This document shows positions 1-8,483 of a stretch of DNA of 64,000 nucleotides, piece after piece; within the stretch, counting starts at the first letter, position 1; each line of letters opens with the position of its first letter. The position numbers and the translations under genes are program-made. The DNA is taken from assembly GCF_023913775.1 (NCBI RefSeq), contig NZ_JAMXAX010000017.1:1-64000 (forward strand). Direction: 5' to 3'. The stretch is from Acidovorax facilis. Lineage in GTDB: Bacteria; Pseudomonadota; Gammaproteobacteria; Burkholderiales; Burkholderiaceae_C. The notes below the pieces were generated by a model. The model was not told the DNA's origin. It searched no databases and worked only from the letters and a program-made list of their open reading frames with translations.

Positions 1-89
1 CTGCCCAGCGCCCTGCGCCTGCGCCCGTGGCACAGCCACCCCGCGCAGCCTCGGGGTTTGACGACATGGATGACGACATCCCGTTCTAA
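1..89 (+). CDS. ssb: Single-stranded DNA-binding protein, C-terminal tail (partial)
   Basis: Only the last 28 codons are inside the window (frame starting at base 3, stop TAA at 87-89). The visible part is a Pro/Ala-rich linker followed by an acidic tip with DDMDDDIPF at the very end. This is the hallmark C-terminal tip of bacterial SSB, which docks partner proteins such as replication and repair enzymes. The OB-fold lies upstream of the window. A strong terminator follows 28 bases after the stop, so the gene ends its transcription unit here. The identification rests only on the tail, but that tail is very specific. Confidence 0.9.
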   Translation, partial: AQRPAPAPVAQPPRAASGFDDMDDDIPF

Positions 90-117
90 AAGCCGCGCTT
101 TCCAGCTTTTGCAAAAA

Positions 118-150
118 GGCCCGCAGCACAGACGCTGCGGGCCTTTTTTT
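118..150 (+). terminator. Rho-independent terminator of ssb
   Basis: A perfect 10-bp stem GGCCCGCAGC / GCTGCGGGCC (118-127 and 134-143) with a 6-nt loop is followed by seven T. It lies directly downstream of the ssb stop codon. Confidence 0.95.
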
Positions 151-167
151 GCGCCCGCACGATGGTC

Positions 168-202
168 AAGAAGCGCTGAATCAACAGCACGCAGCGCTTC
201 TT
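168..202. repeat. Inverted repeat downstream of the ssb terminator
   Basis: AAGAAGCGCT (168-177) is repeated in perfect inversion as AGCGCTTCTT (193-202) around a 15-nt loop. There is no T-run, so it is not an obvious second terminator. The remaining bases up to the next gene at 396 hold nothing I can identify. Confidence 0.6.
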
Positions 203-395
203 CTACAACGGCCTGCGCCATTCCCACCCCCTCAGTTTGTCCAGTGCGGCACGGGGACAACGGCGCCAACACTTTCTTACACCGGTTGCGCCCAACTCGA
301 AGATCATCGGGCGCTTGTTGGCGGCTGGCCTGCGGTGCCGCCAGCAAATTCTGGTTAGTCACAACAACATTCAACAGCACAAGAGAGGGATAGCC

Positions 396-971
396 ATGCC
401 AGGCTTTGTTCGCAAGATTTTGATTTTCATCACCGGTTACGCGTGGCTGCTGCTACTGGCCGGGCCCGGCCTGATCGGCCTGTCGCTGTACAGCGGCTGG
501 AAGGCCGATGGCGACCATGCCTACGCAGCGCGGGAAAGCCTGCAGAGCGTGGCAGGCACGGTGACGCAGGCTTCGGAGGTCACCGTCAAGCGCAAGCGCC
601 GCGCTACCAAGCAGTTCTACGAAATCAGCGTCCAGCCCGATGGCGCAGGCGCCGAGGCCCGCAAGCTGCGCATCGACTACAGCACACCCCAGGAACTGGT
701 GGGCAACCTGATCGACGAAAAAATCACCGCTTTGGTGGACAAGAGCGACAACGACCTGGTGTACGAAGTGGCGGTCGATGGCAAGCCCGTGATCAGCTAT
801 GAGACCACCAGGCAGCGCCTGCAGGCCGAGGCAGCGTCCTCCGCCCGGTCCTTCAGCGGCGCTGGCACCTGGATCTTCGCGATCCTGCTGACGCTGATCG
901 GCGCCGCCGGTGTGTGGTCCAACCGCAGGCTGCGTGCAGCGGACTCCAGCCAGCAGCTCAGCGCGGCCTGA
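396..971 (+). CDS. Hypothetical two-helix membrane protein
   Basis: A 191-residue protein that I cannot assign to a named family. It begins MPGFVRKILIFITGYAW and has a hydrophobic segment at residues 6-32, a soluble domain of about 110 residues rich in charged residues, and a second membrane segment near residues 150-170 (WIFAILLTLIGAAGVW). The soluble domain should face one side of the membrane between the two helices. The open frame extends upstream to 237, but the ATG at 396 is preceded by a purine-rich AAGAGAGGGA and starts a membrane anchor, so it is preferred. The BI-1 family gene follows 86 bases downstream on the same strand. Confidence 0.7.
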   Translation: MPGFVRKILIFITGYAWLLLLAGPGLIGLSLYSGWKADGDHAYAARESLQSVAGTVTQASEVTVKRKRRATKQFYEISVQPDGAGAEARKLRIDYSTPQELVGNLIDEKITALVDKSDNDLVYEVAVDGKPVISYETTRQRLQAEAASSARSFSGAGTWIFAILLTLIGAAGVWSNRRLRAADSSQQLSAA

Positions 972-1057
972 GAAATTTTCACAGAGAGGGAGGGAGGAGG
1001 CGCCTGGTGCGCCCCTCCCGTGATTTCACAACCAACACACAGAGCGAGGAATACGCC

Positions 1058-1771
1058 ATGAATCCCAATGTCCTGACCCCTTCGACGCCGGAAGGCGCAC
1101 CGTTTGAACGGCGCGATTTCATCGTTGCTACCTACAAGCACCTCGGTGTGGCCATGCTGGCCTTCGTGGTGCTTTCCGCCGTCCTGATGGCGACCGGATT
1201 TTCCGGCACAGCGGCCAAGATGCTGCTGGCCAGCGGCAACAAGTTCCTGTGGCTGGGCGTCATGGGCGCGTTCATGCTGGTGGGCTGGCTGGCCTCGTAC
1301 ATGGCCGACAACGCAGAGAGCCCGCAAACACAGCTGATGGGCCTGGGCCTGTATGTGCTGGCCGAAGGCCTGATCTTCGCGCCGATGTTCGGCATCGCCC
1401 AGATCGTGGCCCCCGGTGCCATTGGCGCTGCGGCCTTCATCACGCTGCTGCTGGTGGGCGCGCTCACCTGGACGGCGTTCACCACCAAGACCAACTTCTC
1501 GTTCCTGGGGGGCATTCTGACGGTGGGCGGCCTGGTGGCCCTGGGCACCATCATTGCCGGCGCCATCTTTGGCTTCAAGCTGGGCATCTGGTTCTCGGGG
1601 ATCATGGTGCTGTTTGCCGGCGCCTGCGTGCTGTACGACACCTCGCGCATCATCCACGACTACCCCGCCGACCGCCCTGCGGGCGCTGCGCTGCACCTGT
1701 TTGCATCGATCGCGCTGATGCTCTGGTACGTGCTGCGCATCCTGATCAGCCTGGCGACCAACGACGACTGA
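1058..1771 (+). CDS. Bax inhibitor-1 / YccA family membrane protein
   Basis: This 237-residue protein is almost entirely hydrophobic, with about seven predicted membrane segments after a short N-terminal polar stretch (MNPNVLTPSTPEGAPFERRD). Length, topology and the C-terminal half with acidic residues in helices (LYDTSRIIHDY) fit the Bax inhibitor-1/YccA/YbhL family of the inner membrane. In bacteria these proteins are linked to modulation of FtsH or to ion leak, but the role here is not known. The ATG at 1058 follows GCGAGGAATACGCC, a good ribosome site; the frame stays open upstream without a better start. A terminator follows the stop. Confidence 0.9.
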   Translation: MNPNVLTPSTPEGAPFERRDFIVATYKHLGVAMLAFVVLSAVLMATGFSGTAAKMLLASGNKFLWLGVMGAFMLVGWLASYMADNAESPQTQLMGLGLYVLAEGLIFAPMFGIAQIVAPGAIGAAAFITLLLVGALTWTAFTTKTNFSFLGGILTVGGLVALGTIIAGAIFGFKLGIWFSGIMVLFAGACVLYDTSRIIHDYPADRPAGAALHLFASIALMLWYVLRILISLATNDD

Positions 1772-1803
1772 GCCGCCATTCTCGAAGCCCCGCGCGGTGG
1801 CAA

Positions 1804-1840
1804 GGGCCGGCTCCTGCAAAGGGGTCGGCCCTTTTCTTTG
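1804..1840 (+). terminator. Terminator after the BI-1 family gene
   Basis: GGGCCG (1804-1809) pairs with CGGCCC (1826-1831) across a 16-nt loop, followed by TTTTCTTT. The stem is short but correctly placed 33 bases after the stop codon. Confidence 0.65.
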
Positions 1841-1860
1841 CAGCAGGCTGAAATCCAAGA

Positions 1861-1919
1861 AAAAACAGGCTCTAGCGCTTGATGAACAAGCGGGAATAGC
1901 TATATTATTGATAGCAAAT
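1861..1919 (+). repeat. Family A dispersed repeat, copy 1
   Basis: It contains CTAGCGCTTG, a short loop, AAGCG, then ATAGCTAT and TTGATAGCAAA. This is the standard order of the family seen in nine places in the window. It lies between the BI-1 terminator and the next gene. The stretch 1920-2193 after it shows no gene or clear promoter. Confidence 0.8.
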
Positions 1920-2193
1920 GATCGTAGATGCATTCAGGTGCACCTGACAGGCGTGGCCCAGCCGACATCCGAGCTCGCATTCCCCGTGGGCGCACCGCAG
2001 CCCCACAGCCTGCCGCCCAACTCTGGCATGCCATTTTCCTGTCGTCCCTTGCGCCCGCTGCTGGCACAATTAGAAACAGCAAGACAGCCAGCATGCACCA
2101 GTGCGCGCTCGCTGGCCCGTCGATAACGCCTCGCGCGCCACGGCGGCATCTCGACGACTCCCCAATTACCTACTGATCCTCTTTCTGTCCATC

Positions 2194-3834
2194 ATGCGCA
2201 AATACCTCTGGCTATCTTTGACCTGTGCGGCCCTGCTCGCCAGTTGCGGCGGCGGCTCGTCCGACGGCGAAGACGTGGGCCCCGCCCCTGGCGTACAGCA
2301 ATACCCCGGCGGCATATGGGAGGGCACGGTGGGCACCGGCGCTGCGCAGCGGCAGGTGGTGGGCTACATCGATCCCGGCCCGCTGGGCACCGGGGGCGAG
2401 TTCTACATGGCACGCGAGGCCCCGGGCGCAGCGGGCTTTGATGCGATTTACGGGCGTTTGAATGTCAACGTCACGGCAGTGCTGGCCACTGGCGTCACGT
2501 ACTACTCGGTCCAGGACGGCAAATTTGCCACGGGCCTGACGCTGCGTGGCACGGCATCGAACAGCGGCAAGATCGGCCGCACCGACGGCATCAGCGGCAA
2601 TTATTCCGACCCGGTGCAGACGGCGGCTGCGTCTGGCGCGGTGGTGCCGATCAAGCTCTCGTACAGCAGCCTGAACTTCCACCCCGCACGCGCGAGCCTG
2701 GTCGAGGGCACCTACCGGGGTACCGGCCTGTTTGGCGGTGGATGGGTGCTCACCGTCACCCCACAGGGCCAGCTCTCGGGCCGTATCGGCGGCTGCCTGG
2801 TCACGGGCACAGCCACGCCACGCGCCGCAGACTCTCCGCTGTATTCGATGACGCTCAATCTGTCGGGCGACACCACCTCCTGCGAGGCCAGCGGCACGCA
2901 GCAATCCGGCATCGCCGTGCTGCGGTTTGATGCGGCAGGGGTGCCCAACGGCATCTGGGTGTTCACGCGCAATGCAACGGGTCCGAACAACACCTTCACC
3001 CTCAACGGCATTGCCGACCCCCGCACCACCGTGCCGCCTTCCACGACGCCGTTGTCGGTGGCAGGCAACTGGCAGGGCTCCTTCACGCTGCCTGCAGGCG
3101 TGATTGGCGATACGACCGTCTGGGGCAGCGTGCTGCCGGACGGCGGCCTGTTCTTCTACACCAACAGCAGCCTGGACCACAACGCGCTGTATGGCCGCCT
3201 TATCCGCTACGAGAACAACGTCACGAACAACCGTTTTGTGACGGCCAACGACGGCGTGTTCTTCAACCGCCTGCTGGCCAACACGGGCGCCTACAACGAG
3301 TCCGTGCTGATCGACGGCACGCTCCAAAGTGGCGATGGCACCAGCACCGCCGGCCTGTTCAGCGGCAGCTTCAGCTACCCAACGCAGCCAGGCGGTTTCC
3401 CCACCCGCTTCAGCGTCACACCCGACCCGCTGTACGCCCTGCCCTCCGGCAAGGTGCCCAACGCGGCCTTGATCATCGGCACCTACAAGATGGCAGGCAC
3501 GGGTTTTGGGGGCGACACCACAACGCTGACGGTGTTTGCCGATGGCGCGATCACCGGCCTGACCACCAGCGGCTGTGAAGTGGCGGGCAAGCTCCTGGGC
3601 GAACTGGGCAGTGGTCTGAACCTGTACCGCGTCGAGGCATTCGGCTACCTCAACAGCCCCAACGCACCCATCACCTGCGGCCTGTCCTCGGGCCCGCCGC
3701 AGTCCGGCTCGGCATCGGCACAGTTCGATGCGAATGGCAAGGTCATTGGCCTGCGCATTCTGACTGCCGGGTTGTCCGTGGCTGGCACACGTGCCCACAC
3801 CGTGTTTGTGGGCGCCAAGCAGACCACGCCGTAA
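2194..3834 (+). CDS. Lipoprotein with duplicated A-B-A-B domain layout
   Basis: A 546-residue putative lipoprotein. The N-terminus MRKYLWLSLTCAALLASC has a lipobox (LASC) with Cys18 as the lipidation site, followed by a Gly/Ser linker, which chose ATG 2194 over the longer open frame. Behind it I see two module types that alternate. Module A starts at GGIWEGTV (about residue 39) and again at GNWQGSF (about 291). Module B starts at GTYRGTG (about 172) and again at GTYKMAGTG (about 429). The modules share YGRL..., LT-V...G-ITG/LSG and SGC/GGC patterns and look like beta-rich repeats. No enzymatic motif is visible, and I know no name for the family. It is convergent with bcsC. Confidence 0.75.
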   Translation: MRKYLWLSLTCAALLASCGGGSSDGEDVGPAPGVQQYPGGIWEGTVGTGAAQRQVVGYIDPGPLGTGGEFYMAREAPGAAGFDAIYGRLNVNVTAVLATGVTYYSVQDGKFATGLTLRGTASNSGKIGRTDGISGNYSDPVQTAAASGAVVPIKLSYSSLNFHPARASLVEGTYRGTGLFGGGWVLTVTPQGQLSGRIGGCLVTGTATPRAADSPLYSMTLNLSGDTTSCEASGTQQSGIAVLRFDAAGVPNGIWVFTRNATGPNNTFTLNGIADPRTTVPPSTTPLSVAGNWQGSFTLPAGVIGDTTVWGSVLPDGGLFFYTNSSLDHNALYGRLIRYENNVTNNRFVTANDGVFFNRLLANTGAYNESVLIDGTLQSGDGTSTAGLFSGSFSYPTQPGGFPTRFSVTPDPLYALPSGKVPNAALIIGTYKMAGTGFGGDTTTLTVFADGAITGLTTSGCEVAGKLLGELGSGLNLYRVEAFGYLNSPNAPITCGLSSGPPQSGSASAQFDANGKVIGLRILTAGLSVAGTRAHTVFVGAKQTTP

Positions 3835-3994
3835 CGGCAGGGAGCACCCCTCGCGCTAGGCGGGGGGTGCTGCAACCGGGCAATCACTGCGGTGCCCCTG
3901 TGATCGGCCCATGGGCCTTGGCTTACAGCGCCTTTACCCCGCGCAAGCGCCATGTGGCACGCAGACAGTGCTCCCGCAACAAGCGGGTTGCCCA

Positions 3995-4036
3995 TAAAAA
4001 AGGCCCGTCGCACGTGAAGTGCGACGGGCCTTTTTT
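3995..4036. terminator. Bidirectional terminator between the lipoprotein gene and bcsC
   Basis: A 12-bp perfect stem GGCCCGTCGCAC / GTGCGACGGGCC (4002-4013 and 4019-4030) with loop GTGAA is flanked by seven A on the left and six T on the right. It can therefore stop transcription from both converging genes. Confidence 0.95.
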
Positions 4037-4073
4037 GTGGCTTGCAGAGAGCGGGTGAGCGCCCTGGGAAAGT

Positions 4074-7000
4074 TCAGTAGCTATACGGTGACCGCAGCGG
4101 GTTGACAGGGAACGCCTGCAGGCCGTTGTAGGGCTGGAAGGCATAGCGCACATACAGGCCGCCCGCAAATTCGCGGTAGTTGCGTGCGTTGTTGAGCGAC
4201 AGGTGTCCACCCACGAACACCTGCGGATGCATCTGGTATTCCATGGCTGCACCCAGGTTGTATCCCAGGCCCGTGCGGGACTGGCCGGGGTAGATGGCCG
4301 TGGCGCCCGTTTCGCCAAAGGCCAGCGCGTCGGCCGCTGCCTGGACGGCAGACACCTGCCGCGATGGGCTGTTGGGGAAGTACGGCGCCGCATCTTCCTT
4401 GAAATACTGCACGCCCACCGAGCCCTTGAGCTGGTAGGACAGGCGGCCATTGCGCTGCGCCCATTCGACGGGAATGCCAAAGGACACGAACTGCTGGGGA
4501 CTGAAATAGCCACCGTGGCCCACCGTGAAGTAGCGCAGGTTGCGCTGGTACGACAGCCCCGTAAAGCTCAGGCCCGCCGTCAGGTCGGCGTTCGATGTGC
4601 GGTGCACATGCCAGTACATCCCGCCACCCAGCTCGGCCCGCGCATTGCTGCGCACGCGGGTACCGGTCAGGCCATGCAGCGAACCGTACCCATAGATCCC
4701 CAGTTCACCATCGTCCCAGGTCAGATCAACGCGGCCCCCCGAAGCGGACACGCCGCCCCAGCGGTCGCCGGTCCGGGCATCACGGACACCGGCAAACGAC
4801 AGCAGGCTGTCGGTCACCGGGCGGCGCGAGAGGTCCACGGCCACGGTCAGGTCGTCGGTGAGGGCGGTGCGGTATCTCGCGCCTGCCGTCACATCGGACT
4901 GGCCGAAGCCCAGCGGCGTGCTGCCGATGTCTGCCCGGAAGCCTCCGCTTTCATAGCCTACGCTCAGGCCGACACCGCTGTCGCTTTGCGAGCCCGCACC
5001 GCGTTCGGGCATGGCCAGGGCCGTGACCGGACCACCACCAAAGCGGCTGATGGTGCCGTAGGGCGAGCCGGGCGAACCTGCGCTGGCGCCCGTGGGCGTT
5101 ACGCCCAGCAGCAGGTGACCGTCACCCACGCTCATCTTGAGCTGCACGGGCGCTTCGATCTCGGATAGCTGGCTCATGCCCGCCTCGCCCTGCCGTGCGC
5201 GCGCAACTGCGCCCACGGAGAACGAAGAAATCTGGCTTTGCTGCACTTCGCGCAGCTCGTCGCGGGCCGTGCGGGGCCGCGTGGGGTCGGGCACGTTGCC
5301 CAGCCCCGCCGTGGACCAGGCAGAAGGTGCTGCAGGAGCAGGCATTGCGCGTTGCGCAGGCAAGGACTGGGCGCCGCCCGCATACCCACCACCATAGGCC
5401 TGTGCAGGCGTGTAGTAGCCCGCCGCAGCCGGGGCCGGAGCGCCCATCGGCTGCATGGGTTGTGCAGGCGGCACGTACACAGGTGCCATGGCCGGCGCCG
5501 CCGCAGTGGCACCCACCGACCGTGGGGTCGAAGAAGGCAGTGCCGCCGCGTTGCGCCGCGCAGCGCTGGTCGAAGCCGCCGTGTCAGCCGCCGCCACCGG
5601 GCTGGACGCTTCGGGGTAGTAACTGGCGGGCGTCATGGGAGCGGCCTGCGCATAGGCCTGCGGCGCCGTGCCAAAGCGGCTTGCACCGGCCGGGTCGGGA
5701 ATGTAGAGGCCTGCAGGTGCGTTGTTGCTGCGCGCTACTGGCTGGGGCGCGTACTGCTGGGGGGTGTAGCCCACCGGCGACCGTGCGACGGCTGCGGCAC
5801 CAGGCACTGACAGGCCGCCCCCGGCACGCTGCTGCAACGCCGCGCGCTGGGCAAATGGATTGCCCGAACGTGCAGGCCCCGCCGCCACGCCACTGGCCGC
5901 CAGCACGGCATCGCGCTGCGCGTTTTCGGCAGCAACGGCAGCCGTGAAGAACTCGGTGGCCTTGGAATTCTTGCCCTGCGCCCGGTACAACCGACCAGCG
6001 GCCGTCAGCACTTCGGGATCACGCGGCGCGCGCGCCAGCGCCACGGACAGCAGCGACTCCGCATAGCCATAGTCCTTGGCGCCCGTGGCCATGGCTGCGG
6101 TCTGCAGGATGAGGGGCACGTCATTGGGAGACTTTTCCAGCAGCCGCGCATACAGCGCCTGCGCCTGGGCATAGTCGTTGTTGGCCGCGTACATGCGGGC
6201 CAGTGCCGCCATGGCCAGGGGCTCGTCGGGCTGCTCGGCCAGCAAGGGAACGAGCGTGTCATAGGCCGCGACCAGGTCGCCCGCCTCGCGCAGGCCATCG
6301 GCCTGGCGCACGATGTAGGCGCGGCGGATGTCGCTGAAACTCTTGCGCTCGCGGTCATTCATCGGGGCCGTCTGCAGCTGCCGCAGGATGCCCGCCAGTT
6401 CCACATCCTGCTGGGTCTTGAGCAAGGTGGCTGCGTACTGCAGGCGCAGGCCGACATCGGGCCGGGGGGTGCGCGCCAGCACCTGGCGCACCATGCCGAG
6501 TGCGCGCTGCGGATCGCCAGCGTCCGCGTAGGCCAAGGCCATGGCGCCCAGCAATTCGGGGTCTTGGGTGGCAAAGGACTCGGCCTGGGCCAGGGTGGCC
6601 AGGGCTTCCGTCTGGCGACCTTCGGCCGCCAACGCCGACGCAGCCGATGCCTGCACATGCACCCACACCCGCTTTTGCAGCGCGGCGATGTCACGGGTGC
6701 GGTGCTTTTCTGGAACGCGGTCCAGCAGCGCCAAGGCGCTGGGCCAGTCACCAGCCTCCGAGGCCAGCAGGGCGCTGGCATACAGGGCCTCGGGCATGTT
6801 GGGGTTGGACAGCAACAACCCGTCCATCACGCCCCGCGCCTCGGCCACCGCGCCCATGCGCAGGTACAGGCGGGCAAGGTCCAGCCGCACCCAGGGGCTG
6901 GCCGGATCGTTCAGCAGGGCATCTTCCAGCGCTGCGCGGGCAGCGGCGGTATCGCCACGCTCCGTCGCTGCGCGGGCCTGGCCCAATGCCTGCGCAGCAC

Positions 7001-8393
7001 GCAGGCGCCCCAGGGCTCCCACCTTTTCTTGCTGCGAGGGTGACAGCTTTTCCACCAGCGCCAGGGCTTCGGCCGCCTTGTTGTTCTGCGCCAGCACGCC
7101 CACGAGTCCCCGCACCGCGTCAGGGTTGTCGGCCTGGCGCGCGAGCACACGGCGGTAGGCCGCCTCGGCGGCGTCGTACTGGCCATCTTCGACCAACAGG
7201 TCTGCCAGGTCGGTTTCGGCCGTGACTTCGGCCGGATTCAGCCGCACAGCCTGCTCCAGCGAACGCCGCGCTGCCGCTGTCTCACCGCGTTCGCGTTCGG
7301 AGGTGGCCTGCTCGACCAGGCTCCAGTAGGTGGCACTGTCGAGCGCCTGTTTCCACCGGCTGGCCGAGCCCGCACGCGAGGCCCGCTCCAGCAGCCCGCG
7401 CGCGTCGGCAAACCGTTCCTGGCGCAAACGCAGAATGCCCAGGCCACCCAGCGCATCGCCGTCGGTGGGACGGGATTCGAGCACGTTCAGAAATGCGGCC
7501 TCTGCAGCATCCAGCTCGCCATCGTCCAGGGCCTGGAACCCTGCTGTCGTCCGCTGGCGCAGCGGGTCGGCCGTCCGGACGGAAGCTGCCTGGGACTGTT
7601 TTTGCAGGTTCTGGGCCTGCACCAGGCGCGTCTGCACGGCCGTGTCTCCAGGATTGGCGCGCAGGAATTCCTGGTACAGCGGGATGTCGGCCGAACGATT
7701 GCCCGTCCAGGCCAGCGCCTTGCGCCAGCTTTCCGTCGCCGCCTTGCCCACATCGGGGCGCCCGGCCAGCCGCGCCAGCTGGGCGATGCCTTCGCGGCGT
7801 GTGGATTCGCGGTAGGTCAGGTGTTGCGCCAGGGCCAGCGCAATCTGCGGGTCTTCGGGCGATTCCTGCGCCAGGCGGTTCAGACCCCGGCGGGCCTCGT
7901 CCCAGCCGCCTGCTGTGGCGCCCAGCGTCTGGTAGTACTCCAGCGCCAGGGGGCCGGTGGGAGCGCGGTCTCCCAGTGCCGCCTGGTAGGTGCTCAAGGC
8001 CTGGCTGGCCTGCCCGCTGCGGGCCTGCTGGCGCGCAGTTTCGATCTGGGGTGCGCTGCGGCCCGTGCGGATGGATTCCTGCAACCGGCTGACCAGCGGG
8101 CTGCGCGGATGGGCTGCCTGCAACTGGTTCAGGTAGCGCTGGGCGCCCTCGGGGCGGCGGGCGTTGAGCTCCACCAACGCCATCCCATAGAGGGCCTGGG
8201 CGTTCTGGGGGTTGATGCGCAGCAGCTTCTGCCATGCCTCACCCGCGCGCTCCGTGTCGCCGCGCTCCTGCCAGTACTGCCCCTGGTCCAGCAGGGTCTG
8301 CTCGGCCCCAGTCTGCGCCCAGGCAACGGGGGCCATCAGCGAGGCCAGCAGCCCCATGGCAAGTGTTTGATGACGACGACGTTTGGAGGACAT
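4074..8393 (-). CDS. bcsC: Cellulose synthase outer-membrane subunit BcsC (TPR and beta-barrel)
   Basis: A 1439-residue protein that exports the glucan chain across the periplasm and outer membrane. A signal peptide (residues 1-26, ending VAWAQ) leads into about 800 residues of tetratricopeptide repeats, visible as repeated A-ALYG-AL / G--A-A---L patterns. A Pro/Ala/Tyr-rich linker lies at about 850-1060, and the BCSC C-terminal porin domain covers the last 330 residues, starting around PVQLKMSVGDG. It ends in an aromatic-rich barrel strand (SPYSY). Unusually for the family, it follows bcsB directly with no bcsZ endoglucanase gene between. The frame is intact, unlike its two upstream neighbours. 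It is the last gene of the operon and is closed by the bidirectional terminator. Confidence 0.95.
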   Translation of the reverse strand: MSSKRRRHQTLAMGLLASLMAPVAWAQTGAEQTLLDQGQYWQERGDTERAGEAWQKLLRINPQNAQALYGMALVELNARRPEGAQRYLNQLQAAHPRSPLVSRLQESIRTGRSAPQIETARQQARSGQASQALSTYQAALGDRAPTGPLALEYYQTLGATAGGWDEARRGLNRLAQESPEDPQIALALAQHLTYRESTRREGIAQLARLAGRPDVGKAATESWRKALAWTGNRSADIPLYQEFLRANPGDTAVQTRLVQAQNLQKQSQAASVRTADPLRQRTTAGFQALDDGELDAAEAAFLNVLESRPTDGDALGGLGILRLRQERFADARGLLERASRAGSASRWKQALDSATYWSLVEQATSERERGETAAARRSLEQAVRLNPAEVTAETDLADLLVEDGQYDAAEAAYRRVLARQADNPDAVRGLVGVLAQNNKAAEALALVEKLSPSQQEKVGALGRLRAAQALGQARAATERGDTAAARAALEDALLNDPASPWVRLDLARLYLRMGAVAEARGVMDGLLLSNPNMPEALYASALLASEAGDWPSALALLDRVPEKHRTRDIAALQKRVWVHVQASAASALAAEGRQTEALATLAQAESFATQDPELLGAMALAYADAGDPQRALGMVRQVLARTPRPDVGLRLQYAATLLKTQQDVELAGILRQLQTAPMNDRERKSFSDIRRAYIVRQADGLREAGDLVAAYDTLVPLLAEQPDEPLAMAALARMYAANNDYAQAQALYARLLEKSPNDVPLILQTAAMATGAKDYGYAESLLSVALARAPRDPEVLTAAGRLYRAQGKNSKATEFFTAAVAAENAQRDAVLAASGVAAGPARSGNPFAQRAALQQRAGGGLSVPGAAAVARSPVGYTPQQYAPQPVARSNNAPAGLYIPDPAGASRFGTAPQAYAQAAPMTPASYYPEASSPVAAADTAASTSAARRNAAALPSSTPRSVGATAAAPAMAPVYVPPAQPMQPMGAPAPAAAGYYTPAQAYGGGYAGGAQSLPAQRAMPAPAAPSAWSTAGLGNVPDPTRPRTARDELREVQQSQISSFSVGAVARARQGEAGMSQLSEIEAPVQLKMSVGDGHLLLGVTPTGASAGSPGSPYGTISRFGGGPVTALAMPERGAGSQSDSGVGLSVGYESGGFRADIGSTPLGFGQSDVTAGARYRTALTDDLTVAVDLSRRPVTDSLLSFAGVRDARTGDRWGGVSASGGRVDLTWDDGELGIYGYGSLHGLTGTRVRSNARAELGGGMYWHVHRTSNADLTAGLSFTGLSYQRNLRYFTVGHGGYFSPQQFVSFGIPVEWAQRNGRLSYQLKGSVGVQYFKEDAAPYFPNSPSRQVSAVQAAADALAFGETGATAIYPGQSRTGLGYNLGAAMEYQMHPQVFVGGHLSLNNARNYREFAGGLYVRYAFQPYNGLQAFPVNPLRSPYSY

Positions 8394-8483
8394 GCCTTCC
8401 TTCTCCCTGCGAGGCTCCCGGCCACCGAGGTGCCGGGAATGTGTTGCGTGATTCAGAAACAGCCGGGCGTGCTTTGCACCGCC

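Noticed and set aside
3843-3871. Stem AGCACCCC / GGGGTGCT as terminator of the lipoprotein gene
   Set aside because: No T-run follows; the strong bidirectional terminator at 3995-4036 is the better candidate.
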